Source: Desulfarculus baarsii DSM 2075 (GTDB taxonomy: Bacteria > Desulfobacterota > Desulfarculia > Desulfarculales > Desulfarculaceae). Taken from it: 64,000 nucleotides of DNA. The translations under genes and the position numbers were made by a program. The stretch is from contig NC_014365.1 in the NCBI RefSeq assembly GCF_000143965.1, positions 2,817,501 through 2,881,500 on the forward strand, in the 5' to 3' direction. Below, in pieces: positions 18,700 to 27,578 of this stretch; within the stretch, counting starts at the first letter, position 1; the number at the start of each line of letters is the position of its first letter. The notes below the pieces were generated by a model that was not told the DNA's origin, ran no database searches, and saw only the letters and a list, made by a program, of their open reading frames with translations.

Positions 18700-19151
18700 T
18701 GCTGACCTCCCGTAAGATTTTCATCCGCAGATTTCGCAGATTCCCGCAGATTAAGGACGAGTCTTTTGTATTGGAGGCTTCTGCTTCCGAAGTTGAGCAG
18801 CAAGGCTTTTTGCAGGCCTGAGGCTTTGAGGTAGTTGATGACCTGGGCTTCTTCCGTGCCGGAAATACGATCCAGTGCTTTCAGTTCAACGATAACCGAA
18901 CTGAAACAAATAGAATCCGCTTTGTAGAAGGTTTTCAGCGGCTTGCCGCGATAAATGCCCGGTAACTCTTTCTCCCTCACATAGGGAATCCCTCGCGCTT
19001 GAAACTCCAGCTCCAAAGCTTCCTGATAAACGGCCTCAAGAAAACCATTGCCCAACTCGGAATGAACTGCCATGGCAGCGCCGATAATGGCGTAAGTCTG
19101 TTCATCCTTCTTAGAATAATCTGCGTCCATCTGCGTAATCTGCGGACTCAT
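18696..19151 (-). CDS. GxxExxY family protein (PD-(D/E)XK-like)
   Basis: A 151-aa protein with the family motif GNGFLEAVYQEAL (G-x2-E-x2-Y) and a later ELKALD segment that supplies the E-x-K of a PD-(D/E)XK-like fold. The N-terminus, MSPQITQMDADYS, and the C-terminal NLRESAKSAD are themselves encoded by CCGCAGATT repeats, so the gene carries the repeat at both ends (18723-18752 and about 19115-19147). Biochemical function is unknown. It sits between two hsdM genes with 4-bp and 1-bp overlaps and must be co-expressed. It looks like the full-length coding form of the short repeats nearby. Confidence 0.8.
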   Translation of the reverse strand: MSPQITQMDADYSKKDEQTYAIIGAAMAVHSELGNGFLEAVYQEALELEFQARGIPYVREKELPGIYRGKPLKTFYKADSICFSSVIVELKALDRISGTEEAQVINYLKASGLQKALLLNFGSRSLQYKRLVLNLRESAKSADENLTGGQQ

Positions 19152-20668
19152 TACAACAGGCCCTCCCGGAGCAGCAGCCCCTTCAACCGATCCTCGGCCG
19201 CATACGCCGCTTGCAGCGATTCCTTGAGATTGGCGATGGCCTGATCGATGGTCATGGATTCTTCCTCGATCACCGGCTCCACGTAGCGGGGGATATTCAG
19301 GTTGAAATCGTTCTCGCGGATCTCGTCGAGCGTGACCACCCGGCAGACCCCTTCCACATCCTGATACCCCTCGTACCAGCGATGGATTTTGTCCACGTGT
19401 TCCGGCAGCAGCTCGTTCTGGGCGCGGCCGGTCTTGAACTCCTTCGAGGCGTCGATGAACAGCACCTTCTGGCGGTGAGCCTTGGGCTTGCTATCGCGGA
19501 AGACCAGGACGCAGGGCGCGAGACCGGTGCCGTAGAAAATGTTCTGACCAACGCCGATCACAGCTTCGAGGATGTCCATTTCCAGCAGCTTGCGCCGGAT
19601 CTCGCCCTCCTTGGACATGCGGAACAGCACGCCATGGGGAAGCACCACGGCCATGCGCCCGGTCTTGCGGGCCATGGACTTGACCATGTGCTGGACCCAG
19701 GCGAAGTCGCCGGATTTGGCTGGCGGCAGCCCGGCAAAGTTGCGGCCGTAGGGGTCATTGATCCAGACGTCGTCCCCCCACTTTTCCAGGGAGAAGGGAG
19801 GATTGGCGATGACGCAGTCAAAGGTGGCGAGGCTGTCGCCTGAATAAAATGCGGGCAAGCGCAGGGTGTCGCCGCGTTCGATATGGAAATCTTCCGCGCC
19901 GTGGAGAAAGAGGTTCATCCGGGCAATGGAGGATGTGGTCAGATTTTTTTCCTGGCCGTAGAGCTTGCCCAGCATGAGGTTCTCGTCGCCGCCATGTTCT
20001 TTGACATGGTGCAGCGCCTCAAGGAGCATGCCGCCGGTCCCACAGGCCGGGTCGTAGATGGTTTCCCCGGCCTTGGGCGCAAGGATGCGAACCATCAGCG
20101 CGACCACGGAGCGCGGTGTATAGAATTCACCGGCCTTCTTGTTGGTCAGGTCGGCAAATTTCTTGATCAGGTATTCATAGGCCTGGCCGAGAATGTCCGC
20201 CTTGCAGTGCTCATTGCCCAGGTTGAGCGACGAGAAGTGTTCGATCAGGTCCTTGAGCAGCGCGTCCGAAAGGCGGTCTTTATTGGTCCACTGGGCGTCG
20301 CCGAAGATACCGTGCAGGGTGTCCGGGTTGGCCTGCTCGATACAGCGCATCGCCTTCTGGAGCGCATGGCCGATATTGGCGCTCTTGGCCCGAACATCTT
20401 TCCAGTGGCAGCCCTCCGGAACCTGGAACCGGTGGTTCTCGGGGAACTGGGCAAATTCCGCGTCGCCGTCTGACTCTTCCAGGGCCACGGCATACTCCTC
20501 GTCATAGACGTCGGAGAGCCGCTTGAAGAACAGCAGCGGGAAGATATAGGTCTTGAAATCGGCCGCGTCGACAGGCCCACGCAGGATGTTGGCCGCCTCC
20601 CAGAGATGCCCGGAGAGGGTCCCGATATCCAGATCGACTGAATTGTTATTTCCGTTCTTCCTGCTCAT
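19151..20668 (-). CDS. hsdM: Type I modification methyltransferase subunit, first copy
   Basis: A 505-aa HsdM with the N-terminal helical domain, motif I DPACGTGGM (about 206-214) and catalytic NPPFS (about 289-293). It would methylate adenine as part of an M2S or R2M2S complex. It is the first enzyme gene of the operon and overlaps the HTH controller gene by 4 bp (20665-20668), so modification would be made early. The operon has two hsdM genes but one hsdS and one hsdR. The C-terminus is ordinary and has no repeat-encoded tail. Confidence 0.93.
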   Translation of the reverse strand: MSRKNGNNNSVDLDIGTLSGHLWEAANILRGPVDAADFKTYIFPLLFFKRLSDVYDEEYAVALEESDGDAEFAQFPENHRFQVPEGCHWKDVRAKSANIGHALQKAMRCIEQANPDTLHGIFGDAQWTNKDRLSDALLKDLIEHFSSLNLGNEHCKADILGQAYEYLIKKFADLTNKKAGEFYTPRSVVALMVRILAPKAGETIYDPACGTGGMLLEALHHVKEHGGDENLMLGKLYGQEKNLTTSSIARMNLFLHGAEDFHIERGDTLRLPAFYSGDSLATFDCVIANPPFSLEKWGDDVWINDPYGRNFAGLPPAKSGDFAWVQHMVKSMARKTGRMAVVLPHGVLFRMSKEGEIRRKLLEMDILEAVIGVGQNIFYGTGLAPCVLVFRDSKPKAHRQKVLFIDASKEFKTGRAQNELLPEHVDKIHRWYEGYQDVEGVCRVVTLDEIRENDFNLNIPRYVEPVIEEESMTIDQAIANLKESLQAAYAAEDRLKGLLLREGLL

Positions 20669-20874
20669 TCAGCTTGATCCTGTCTGCTCTTGTCAGCCGC
20701 GCCGCCAGCCTTCACCCACTCGTCGACCTCGTCCGTTTTACACTTCCAGAGGCGGCCGACTTTGTGCGCGGGCATGCCGCGTCCCGCTATCCAGCGGTAG
20801 ATGGTGTCAATGCTGACCCCGAGATGATGTGCGATTTCTTCGGCTGAAAGCCAGCGGTTTTGCTCTGGTGCCAT
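20665..20874 (-). CDS. Small excisionase-like HTH protein heading the type I R-M operon
   Basis: A 69-aa DNA-binding protein of the HTH_17 (MerR-like, excisionase) type: RWLSAEEIAHHLGVSIDTIY forms the helix-turn-helix, followed by GMPAHKVGRLWK and a C-terminal helix VDEWVKAGGA. The ATG at 20874 is chosen because homology starts there. Its stop overlaps the hsdM start by 4 bp. A paralogue with the same layout heads the DISARM operon at 60416-60640. A role as operon controller is likely from position; excision control is the alternative. The 198 bp upstream carry a weak TTGACC-like -35 but no convincing -10. Confidence 0.8.
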   Translation of the reverse strand: MAPEQNRWLSAEEIAHHLGVSIDTIYRWIAGRGMPAHKVGRLWKCKTDEVDEWVKAGGAADKSRQDQAE

Positions 20875-21072
20875 GTGTTCTCGCTTTGGGCCGTCCGGCC
20901 TTGAGAACCGCCGTTCCAGGAGGCAGCCCCAGATAATGATATGGATGTCTGGCACATTAGATGAGAGTCGAGTACCGGTCAAACGATTTGTGTGCATCTT
21001 AGCGGCAGCGAGCCGCAGAAGCCGACTTTGCATGGCAGGGACAGGCAGGCGGAATAGCAAGGTAGCGGAAAT

Positions 21073-21387
21073 TTACACCTGCTCGGTGCACATGATCACG
21101 AGGCGGGATTTGCGTTCGTCGGGTAGGACCGCCTCGATATCGAGGGTACGGCCCTCGAATACCAGACGGTGGGTGGGGGTGAGGTCGGCGCGATAGCGCA
21201 TGGTGACGCGGTGGCTGACCGAGTTCTGCATCTGGGCGGCGGCGAAGTACTCCTCGCCCTTGAGGGCTTCGACCCGCGCCCAGACCGTGGCCAGGTCAGC
21301 CCAGGTTTCCTCCCAGCCGCCCATGCCATCGAAGATGAGCGTCACCGCCTGAATGGTCACCCGGTGGCGATATGGAGCGGCTGGCAT
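21073..21387 (-). CDS. Phage head-tail adaptor (head closure protein), element A
   Basis: A 104-aa protein of the phage head-tail joining family (HK97 gp7/SPP1 gp16-like). The core ETWADLATVWARVEALKGEE is characteristic, as is the ending VIMCTE. It would sit below the connector ring and form the surface that accepts a tail. It abuts the connector gene and is the last structural gene; no tail genes follow. The copy at 61001-61315 in element B is identical at 95 of 104 residues, and the central 150 bp or so are nearly identical in DNA too. Confidence 0.85.
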   Translation of the reverse strand: MPAAPYRHRVTIQAVTLIFDGMGGWEETWADLATVWARVEALKGEEYFAAAQMQNSVSHRVTMRYRADLTPTHRLVFEGRTLDIEAVLPDERKSRLVIMCTEQV

Positions 21388-21984
21388 TTACACCACCCCG
21401 GCAACCCGCCAGGGGTCCAACAGCCCGTCAAGAAAGTCGCCGGGGAGCGCGCTGACGGATCGCCCGGCGAAGCTCTCCCGCTGCTCATAAAGGCCGGTGA
21501 CATGACAGAGCATCCAGCTCTTGATGGCATCAGGGGTGGACGGATTTCCTGTGACGACGGGCCAGCCGGTACGAAAGCCGATAGTCACGGCGTTAGGGCG
21601 GCGGCGGGTGGCCGTCCACGCTGCGCCATCGGCTGGATAGATGCGGCCGAGCAGTCCGGAAGTATCAACGACATAGTCCGTGGCGGGCATGGTCTGTGTT
21701 ACCCCGTCCGGAGCCACAAAGGAGACGGCCTCCACGGCCTGCAACGGCGGCTTGGGCAATTCGATCGGGTCGTCGCCGCAAGGAAAGCCGTCCAGGGAGA
21801 GCTCGTATTCCGCCTCCACGAACTGCCGCCCGGTCAGTTGCTCCCCATGCTGGCGCGCGGCTGCGATGAAAGTCGCAAGCAGCCCGTCCTCGAGATCGTG
21901 ATCGATCCTGGCATGGAGCTTGGCTTCCGCCAGAGTGACCGGTTCCAGGGCTGGAGGCGTAATCAGGCGCAGACGTCCGTGCAT
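21388..21984 (-). CDS. Phage head-tail connector (gp6-like), element A
   Basis: A 198-aa protein of the HK97 gp6-like connector family. The N-terminal PPALEPVTLAEAKLHARID is the family hallmark, and the C-terminal TGLYEQRE segment is also typical. It forms a ring under the portal. The stop directly abuts the adaptor start. The element B copy (61315-61914) is only moderately similar, in contrast to the adjacent adaptor. Confidence 0.88.
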   Translation of the reverse strand: MHGRLRLITPPALEPVTLAEAKLHARIDHDLEDGLLATFIAAARQHGEQLTGRQFVEAEYELSLDGFPCGDDPIELPKPPLQAVEAVSFVAPDGVTQTMPATDYVVDTSGLLGRIYPADGAAWTATRRRPNAVTIGFRTGWPVVTGNPSTPDAIKSWMLCHVTGLYEQRESFAGRSVSALPGDFLDGLLDPWRVAGVV

Positions 21985-22032
21985 GGGGTCACCTGTGAAC
22001 GGAGCGGAGCCGCAAAGCCCCGCCCCTTTGGG

Positions 22033-22473
22033 TTACTCGGTCACCGGGGCCACATGGGCGTGGCCGAGCAGCGCAGTAACGCCGATGGGCGTGCCGGTCC
22101 CATGGGTGCCGATGAAGTTCACCACCACGCGGCAGTAGCGTTTGTGGCCGCGATAGGCCGTGGCGTAGACCGCGCTGTCGTCGCCAGCGTTGTCGATGAC
22201 CGCGAAACAGCCGTCGTTCGTGCCAGTGACCGACTTGGCCAGATCGGCCGGGTCCACGTCGGTCCAGGGGCCGCTGACCTTGTCATCGGCTTCCTCGACT
22301 TCGAGCTCGATTTTGTCCGTCTCGGAGAGGGTCACGCCAGCCGCGCCCACGTTGACCAGCAGCATGCAGGAGCCGAAGCCCTGCAGGTCCACGGGGTCGG
22401 AGTTCTGGTCAGCGTCGTACACGGCCGGGGCCAGAACCTGGGTCGTCTTGAGGTTGCTGTAGAGATCGCGCAT
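22033..22473 (-). CDS. Probable capsid-associated structural protein
   Basis: A 146-aa acidic protein lying between the connector and the major capsid genes. It looks beta-rich, with segments such as GFGSCMLLVNVGAAGVTL and CRVVVNFIGTHGTG and no HTH, signal or membrane segment. Element B has a gene of similar size and place (62148-62618) that also has a hydrophobic beta pattern. Decoration proteins and small head proteins occupy this position in HK97-like modules, so a capsid role is inferred from context only. Confidence 0.6.
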   Translation of the reverse strand: MRDLYSNLKTTQVLAPAVYDADQNSDPVDLQGFGSCMLLVNVGAAGVTLSETDKIELEVEEADDKVSGPWTDVDPADLAKSVTGTNDGCFAVIDNAGDDSAVYATAYRGHKRYCRVVVNFIGTHGTGTPIGVTALLGHAHVAPVTE

Positions 22474-22484
22474 GTCGGCCTCCT

Positions 22485-23690
22485 TTAGCTGGCGGAGAAT
22501 TTCATGAGCTTCACGGCCTCGAAGTTCTGGACGCCGCCGCCGAAGCGCTCGGTCACCCAGAAGGAGGTGAAGCCCTTATTGGTGATATTGTCGCGGATGA
22601 TGCGCATGCCCCGGCGGCGGTAGATCAGGTAGGCTCGCTTGAAGTCGCCGAAGGCGATGGACAGGCTCCCGGAAGCCACGTCGGGCATGTAGTCGTCGGT
22701 GCGCACCGGATAGCCCAGGAGCACGCCTGCGACGCCCGCCTGCAGCCCCGGCTGCCAGAGGTAATTGCCCTGGCCGTCCTTGAACTTGCGGATGGCCGCC
22801 AAGGTCAGGTCGTTCAGGAGAAAGGCCCCGGACGCTCGGTACTGAGCTTTGAGCGCGTGGATCAGGTCGATGAGCTTGTCGCTGGGGTTGCTGGACGCGA
22901 ACGCGCCGTTGCCGCCGGAGAGCACGGTGCCGAGCTTGCCCCAGGCGTAGGCATCGTTGGCCACGGCGTCATAGGTCAGCAGTCCGCGCGGGCGGGAGAC
23001 GCCGTTGCCGGTCAGGAAGGCTTCGGCCTCGGCCTCGGCAAAGGCCAGGGCGACTTCCTCCATGAGGAAGGCCTCGACGTTGAAGCCCAGGTCCTCCAGG
23101 CTCTCGTTGGTCACCTCGGGAAAGGCGTCCACTTCCCTGGCTTCGAAGGCCAACAGGCTGAACTTCGGCGTCGAGGTGGTCGACGGGTTCTCGCCTTCCC
23201 CGCGCCAGGCGTAGGATACGCCGGTGGTGCGCACGGGCTTCTTGTACACGGCCGCGTTGCCCGCGATGGTCTGGGCCATGCCGGAGAGCGCGGACATGGC
23301 GCTCACGGTGCGCTCGATGGTCTGGGCCATGTCCTCGGTGAGGAAATAGCCGCCGTCGGGATCGCTGTAGGTGGCCATGGCCTTGCGCTGGATACCGGCC
23401 AGTTCCCGGTCGTCGCCCTTGCGCAGGAACTTGCCCAGGGCCTGTTTGTGCTCCTGGGCCATGGGTTCCTGGCCGTCCACTCCCGCGCCCGGCCGGTTGG
23501 CCTTCTTGGCGACCTCGGCCAGGTCCTTGCCCAACCGGGTCAGGTCCTCGTTGATCCTGGTGACCTTTTCCTCCAGGTCGGCAGGGGCGAAACCTTTCTT
23601 CTCGATGGCCGTAAGCCGATCGTCGTTGGCCTGCTTGAACTCCGCGAACGCCTTGTGCTGCTCTTCCAGCAGCTCTCTGATCTCGTCCAT
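22485..23690 (-). CDS. HK97-type major capsid protein, element A
   Basis: A 401-aa HK97-fold capsid protein. The first 110 or so residues are charged and coiled-coil-like, as in the scaffolding delta domain that the prohead protease removes. The core follows with TSTPKFSLLAFEAREVDAFP and ALAFAEAEAEAFLTGNG, both typical of the P-domain and E-loop region, and a C-terminal GFTSFWVTERFGGGV. It forms the icosahedral shell. The protease gene directly upstream in the operon supports processing. It is diverged from the element B capsid protein (62631-63923). Confidence 0.93.
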   Translation of the reverse strand: MDEIRELLEEQHKAFAEFKQANDDRLTAIEKKGFAPADLEEKVTRINEDLTRLGKDLAEVAKKANRPGAGVDGQEPMAQEHKQALGKFLRKGDDRELAGIQRKAMATYSDPDGGYFLTEDMAQTIERTVSAMSALSGMAQTIAGNAAVYKKPVRTTGVSYAWRGEGENPSTTSTPKFSLLAFEAREVDAFPEVTNESLEDLGFNVEAFLMEEVALAFAEAEAEAFLTGNGVSRPRGLLTYDAVANDAYAWGKLGTVLSGGNGAFASSNPSDKLIDLIHALKAQYRASGAFLLNDLTLAAIRKFKDGQGNYLWQPGLQAGVAGVLLGYPVRTDDYMPDVASGSLSIAFGDFKRAYLIYRRRGMRIIRDNITNKGFTSFWVTERFGGGVQNFEAVKLMKFSAS

Positions 23691-23693
23691 GGA

Positions 23694-24407
23694 TTACCTC
23701 CTTGCGGACGTCTTGATGGTGGCGATGTTGCGCCGCAGCAGGGCGGCGACCGCATCCGCACCCTCGTTATGGGCGTCCTCGGCGTCACGCAGAGGCAGGG
23801 CCTTGAATCCTTCGGCCAGAACGGCCTTGGCCTGTGTCCTGGAGAACCCGGCCTCACGCAGGGCCCTCTCGGCGAGCCGGATGTCCGGCACGCCCTTCAC
23901 TTGATCCACCCGCGCCCTGGCGTTGGCCGGAAAGGTCACGGGGCTGATCTCGATGAGCTCAATACGCTTGAGCCTGCGACGGGGCTCACCCGGTTTGCCC
24001 CCTGATTCCCATTCCCGGGCCACGTAGCCGATGGACAAGCCGTCGATGGCCGGCCGGGGTTCCATGCGCATCAGGGAGTGAACCTCGCGCCCGCGCGGGG
24101 TCTCGGCCAGCCGGCCGGTTACGCGCAGGCCCACCTCGTCCTCGGCGATGTCCGTCCAGATGCCGATGGGCGTCAGGTCCTGCGCACCGAGTCCGAGTCC
24201 GCCGTGCTGCAGGAGCATGACCGGCCAGGCGGCCTTGCCCGCTCCGACGTCGGTCAGGCTTTGCGTGAACGCCCCGGGCAGGATCACGTCGCCGTAGGCG
24301 TCCACGTTGCCGAACACGGCTCCGTATCCAGAAAAGGTCATCTGCTCGGCGTCGGTTCCGCCGGGAGCGAACTTGAGTTCCTCCAGGCTACAGTTGAGGC
24401 GCTGCAT
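23694..24407 (-). CDS. HK97-type prohead protease
   Basis: A 237-aa prohead protease (peptidase U35 type). Visible are the N-terminal FSGYGAVFGNVDAYGDVILP, the catalytic-histidine segment VMLLQHG and the serine segment GLSIGY. It would cleave the scaffolding domain of the capsid protein during assembly. I start at the ATG at 24407, which has a GGAGG site 9 bp upstream; an ATG at 24431 lacks one. It overlaps the 3' end of the portal gene by 20 bp and is followed after 3 bp by the capsid gene. Confidence 0.92.
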   Translation of the reverse strand: MQRLNCSLEELKFAPGGTDAEQMTFSGYGAVFGNVDAYGDVILPGAFTQSLTDVGAGKAAWPVMLLQHGGLGLGAQDLTPIGIWTDIAEDEVGLRVTGRLAETPRGREVHSLMRMEPRPAIDGLSIGYVAREWESGGKPGEPRRRLKRIELIEISPVTFPANARARVDQVKGVPDIRLAERALREAGFSRTQAKAVLAEGFKALPLRDAEDAHNEGADAVAALLRRNIATIKTSARR

Positions 24408-25629
24408 GGGCGGTATCCTCCGCGTTGTCATCGTCTTCCGGCTCGGCCGGATCGGTCATGTTGAGGGGCACGCGGTAGCGTTCGCCGCCTTCGTAGGGAT
24501 TCATGTCCTCATACTCGCGCACCTCGTTGGGATTCATGGCTCCGATGCCGTACATCCTGGCGTAGAACTCGGCCCGGTCCTTGGCCGCGCCGCGCAGGAG
24601 GCCGTTGAGCATGAACTTGGCGTAGAGCCCCTGGCGGCGCTCTTCCTCGCTGAAGAGGTTCTTTGCGATGCTCGTTTCGATGCGGCGGCACCAGGGCGAG
24701 AGCGTGTGGACCACGTGGGCCAGGAACATCTGCTCGGCGCTGGCGTAGGTGGCGGTCTTGTCAGAATATCCCACCATGATGGGCAGCACGCGGAAGGCCC
24801 GGCAGATTTCCTCGACCTGAAACTTGCGGGTCTCCAGGAACTGGGCCTGATCGTTGGGAGCGGTCATGGAGGTGAACTTCATGCCGCCCCAGAGCACGGC
24901 GGTTTTGAAGGCGTTCCCGCCGCCGGCGTGCCTTGCCTCCCAGGACTTGCGCAGGGCCAGGCGCTGCTCCTCGTTCAGGACCTGATCCGTGGACAGGACG
25001 CCGCCGACCACGGCTCCGTTGGAGAACAGCCGCGCGCCATGTTCCTCGGTGGCCAGGGACAGCCCGATGGCCTCCCGGGCGAGGCACACGCCTTCGAGCC
25101 CCATCCAGCCGTTCCAGGACGGCCCACGCAGGTGCCACATCTCGGAAGCGGAAAGTCCAATGCGACGGCCGTCGTCCGTGGTCACCTCATAGGAGATCAC
25201 GTAGCCGTCGCGCTTTACGGTCACCTGCTGTGGCTCGTAGGGGAGCAGTTCCGCGATGCGACCCAGCCCGCGATTCACGAACACAAAAGCGTTGCCGCAG
25301 AACACCAGGTGCATGATCACCTGCTCGATGAACTCGAAGCTGGTCTGCCAGTCGTTGGGCGCGTCCCCGAGCAGACCGTACAGCGGGTGGTCCTCGGCCG
25401 GGGTGCGCACGCCGCCTTGTGAGCGAAAGACCTTGAGCGGCACCTGGGCCAGCCCCTCGGCGATGACCCGGGCGCAGGCCAGGGCCGTGGTCGCCTGCAA
25501 CGCCGTCTTCCAGGTCACGGCCACGCCGCTCTTGGCGGGCTGGGTGAAGAAGCCGTCGGCCAGGAGGTCCTCCAGGGCCATCCGCGATGCCGACTTGCGG
25601 CTCTTGAGCCAGGAGATGACGCCCATCAT
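24388..25629 (-). CDS. HK97-type portal protein
   Basis: A 413-aa portal protein that forms the dodecameric DNA channel at one capsid vertex. Family segments are ALACARVIAEGLAQVPLKVF near the N-terminus, DHPLYGLLGDAPND, and GYSDKTATYASAEQMFLAHV. The start is ATG-ATG at 25624-25629, overlapping the terminase stop (ATGA). The same frame stays open further upstream, but that part is antisense-free overlap with the terminase gene and has no portal similarity. Confidence 0.93.
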   Translation of the reverse strand: MMGVISWLKSRKSASRMALEDLLADGFFTQPAKSGVAVTWKTALQATTALACARVIAEGLAQVPLKVFRSQGGVRTPAEDHPLYGLLGDAPNDWQTSFEFIEQVIMHLVFCGNAFVFVNRGLGRIAELLPYEPQQVTVKRDGYVISYEVTTDDGRRIGLSASEMWHLRGPSWNGWMGLEGVCLAREAIGLSLATEEHGARLFSNGAVVGGVLSTDQVLNEEQRLALRKSWEARHAGGGNAFKTAVLWGGMKFTSMTAPNDQAQFLETRKFQVEEICRAFRVLPIMVGYSDKTATYASAEQMFLAHVVHTLSPWCRRIETSIAKNLFSEEERRQGLYAKFMLNGLLRGAAKDRAEFYARMYGIGAMNPNEVREYEDMNPYEGGERYRVPLNMTDPAEPEDDDNAEDTAHAAPQL

Positions 25630-27296
25630 TCCCAGACCTCCATGCCGACATACGGCTCTTCCGCGTGGAGCATGGCGCGGGAAAGGGCCATGATGGCGGC
25701 CACGATGCCGTCGATCTTGTTCTCGGCGCGTTCCTTGCCCGGATAATAGGCCTTGGTCCTGGTGGAGCGCAGCACCACGTTGGCGGCCTGCCAGGCCAGC
25801 AGCGGATCGCCGTCGTGGCGCAGCTTGCCCGAAAGGTAGAGGGCCTCGAATTCCTTCATGGGCTCGGAGATGAACGCCGGAGACTGGTTGATCTCGATGC
25901 AGGAAAAGGACACCCGTTCGCGGATCTCCTGCATGAGCATCTCGGCCTCGCGCGGATCGTAGGCCAGTTCCCGGATGGAGAAGCGGTCGGCGTAGGCCAG
26001 CAGGTCGTCCATGAGATAGTGGTAATCGGTGCGCGCGCCGGGCGTGGCCACCAGATGCCCCTCGGCCACCCAGCGCTGGTAGTGGGCGTTCTCGGGAAGG
26101 GTGACCGTCTCCTCCGGCAGGTAGTGCCTGCCGAAGAGATAGAATTCGTCCCCGCGCCTGAAGAGCAGCACCATGGCGGTGAGGTCCACCTTGGAGGCCA
26201 GGTCCACGCCGACCCAGCAGGGTTCGCCTGCGAAGTCCTCCAGGGATACTTCCGCCCGGCAGGCGTTCCATCTGACCATGTTGATCCAAGCTGACCCGGC
26301 GTTGGCCCAGACGTTCAAATGCTTGCACTTGAGGATGTTCTGGCGGGAAGCGATCTGCAGGGCCTCCTTGCGCCGGGCCTGGAGAAAATCGGGGTAGACC
26401 GAGACGCCCAGGTTCGGGTTGGCCTTTTCCCAGGACGGCCACTCGGTCCAGTCGTTGTCTTCGTCGATGGTGAACACGATGGCGAAGAGCTGGTCGTTTT
26501 CCAGAGAACCTTCAAGGACCTTCACGGCCTCGTCGCGCTTGGCGTAGCAGGGGCCGGAGGTATCCACGCCGGCAGTGGTGATCACTGCCAGCATGGGCTG
26601 GGAACGCGCGCCCATGCCGGTGAGCATGGTGTCGTAGAGGTCGGGCGTCTGGTGCTCGTGGTACTCGTCCACGATGGCGCAGTGGGGCGAGGCCCCATCG
26701 CCGGGCTTGCCGATGACCGGCTCGAACTTGCTGGCATTGTCCAGGATATGCAGGTTCTTGGCCCCGACGTGGATGCCGAAATGGCTGACGAAGGAGGGAT
26801 TTTTCAGGCACATCTGCCGGGCCGGACCGAAGACCTCCCAGGCCTGCTTCTCGCTGGTGGCCCCGGAATATACCTCGGCCCCGGGCTCGCCGTCGGCCGC
26901 GAACATGTACAGGCCGATGCAGGCCCCAAGCACGGACTTGCCGGATTTTCTCGGGATCTCGGCGTAGATTTCACGGAAGCGGCGCAGTCCGTCCGCCTTG
27001 CGCACCCAGCCGAAGGCCACGGCCAGGATGAAGCACTGCCAGGGTTCGAGGACGATCTTCTTGCCCGCCCATTCCCGGCCCTTCACATGCACCATGTTGG
27101 ATGCGAAGCGGCAGATACGCTCAGCCGCCTCCCGATCCCAGCGGAAGGGGTAGTCCCTGGACTTGGAGCGTTCCAGGTCGTCCAGATGCCTCTGGCAGGC
27201 CAGACGCACATACCGGCAGGCCGCGATCTTTCCACGCATGACGTCCCTCGCGTAGCGGTTAGCGGCGGTGGCATATGGATGGGTGGTCTTTGGCAT
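25626..27296 (-). CDS. Phage terminase large subunit
   Basis: A 556-aa terminase ATPase-nuclease of the HK97/YmfN type. The N-terminal ATPase has Walker A PRKSGKS (about 115-121) and Walker B CAIVDEYHEH (about 206-215). The RNase H-like nuclease begins with VGVDLASKVDLTAM, and a late acidic segment NKIDGIVAAIMAL supplies another metal ligand. It packages DNA into proheads and cuts concatemers. It overlaps the portal by 4 bp. A complete terminase shows that element A can package its own DNA. Confidence 0.95.
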   Translation of the reverse strand: MPKTTHPYATAANRYARDVMRGKIAACRYVRLACQRHLDDLERSKSRDYPFRWDREAAERICRFASNMVHVKGREWAGKKIVLEPWQCFILAVAFGWVRKADGLRRFREIYAEIPRKSGKSVLGACIGLYMFAADGEPGAEVYSGATSEKQAWEVFGPARQMCLKNPSFVSHFGIHVGAKNLHILDNASKFEPVIGKPGDGASPHCAIVDEYHEHQTPDLYDTMLTGMGARSQPMLAVITTAGVDTSGPCYAKRDEAVKVLEGSLENDQLFAIVFTIDEDNDWTEWPSWEKANPNLGVSVYPDFLQARRKEALQIASRQNILKCKHLNVWANAGSAWINMVRWNACRAEVSLEDFAGEPCWVGVDLASKVDLTAMVLLFRRGDEFYLFGRHYLPEETVTLPENAHYQRWVAEGHLVATPGARTDYHYLMDDLLAYADRFSIRELAYDPREAEMLMQEIRERVSFSCIEINQSPAFISEPMKEFEALYLSGKLRHDGDPLLAWQAANVVLRSTRTKAYYPGKERAENKIDGIVAAIMALSRAMLHAEEPYVGMEVWE

Positions 27297-27375
27297 CTAT
27301 TTACCTGGAACGACTTGCTATATGTCAGGATGTATGGACATGTGGTCTACAAGCGAACCGTGAAAGGAGAGGACC

Positions 27376-27570
27376 ATGAGCAACCAGGAACAAGCCCTTG
27401 CCGACTTCATGAACAAGATTCAGGAATCCAGAGAGCTGCTGCGTAAGATCGGCGAGCGGCTCGACGATCACCTCGGTGTTGCGCCGGAAGAGATCACCTG
27501 GGCCAATGCCGGAGACGCTGGGCGGATTCTGAACGACCTGCGGGACATCGCCGCATATCTTGAGGTGTAA
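27376..27570 (+). CDS. Small acidic protein, plus strand between terL and terS
   Basis: A 64-aa protein beginning MSNQEQALADFMNKIQESRE, probably helical throughout, with no known domain. The ATG at 27376 has a strong AAAGGAGAGG site upstream. It runs against all head genes, filling the 280 bp between the two terminase genes. Opposite orientation and a good ribosome site suggest a separately expressed small regulator or inhibitor; there is no family evidence for this. Confidence 0.65.
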   Translation: MSNQEQALADFMNKIQESRELLRKIGERLDDHLGVAPEEITWANAGDAGRILNDLRDIAAYLEV

Positions 27571-27578
27571 GCGACGCG

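Noticed and set aside
16171-19147. CRISPR-like repeats
   Set aside because: The GCAGATT repeats occur as inverted ends of three inserts with no regular spacers and no cas gene nearby.
25630-26442. N-terminal extension of the portal protein
   Set aside because: The frame stays open but overlaps the terminase gene and encodes Arg/Pro/Gly-rich sequence with no portal similarity.
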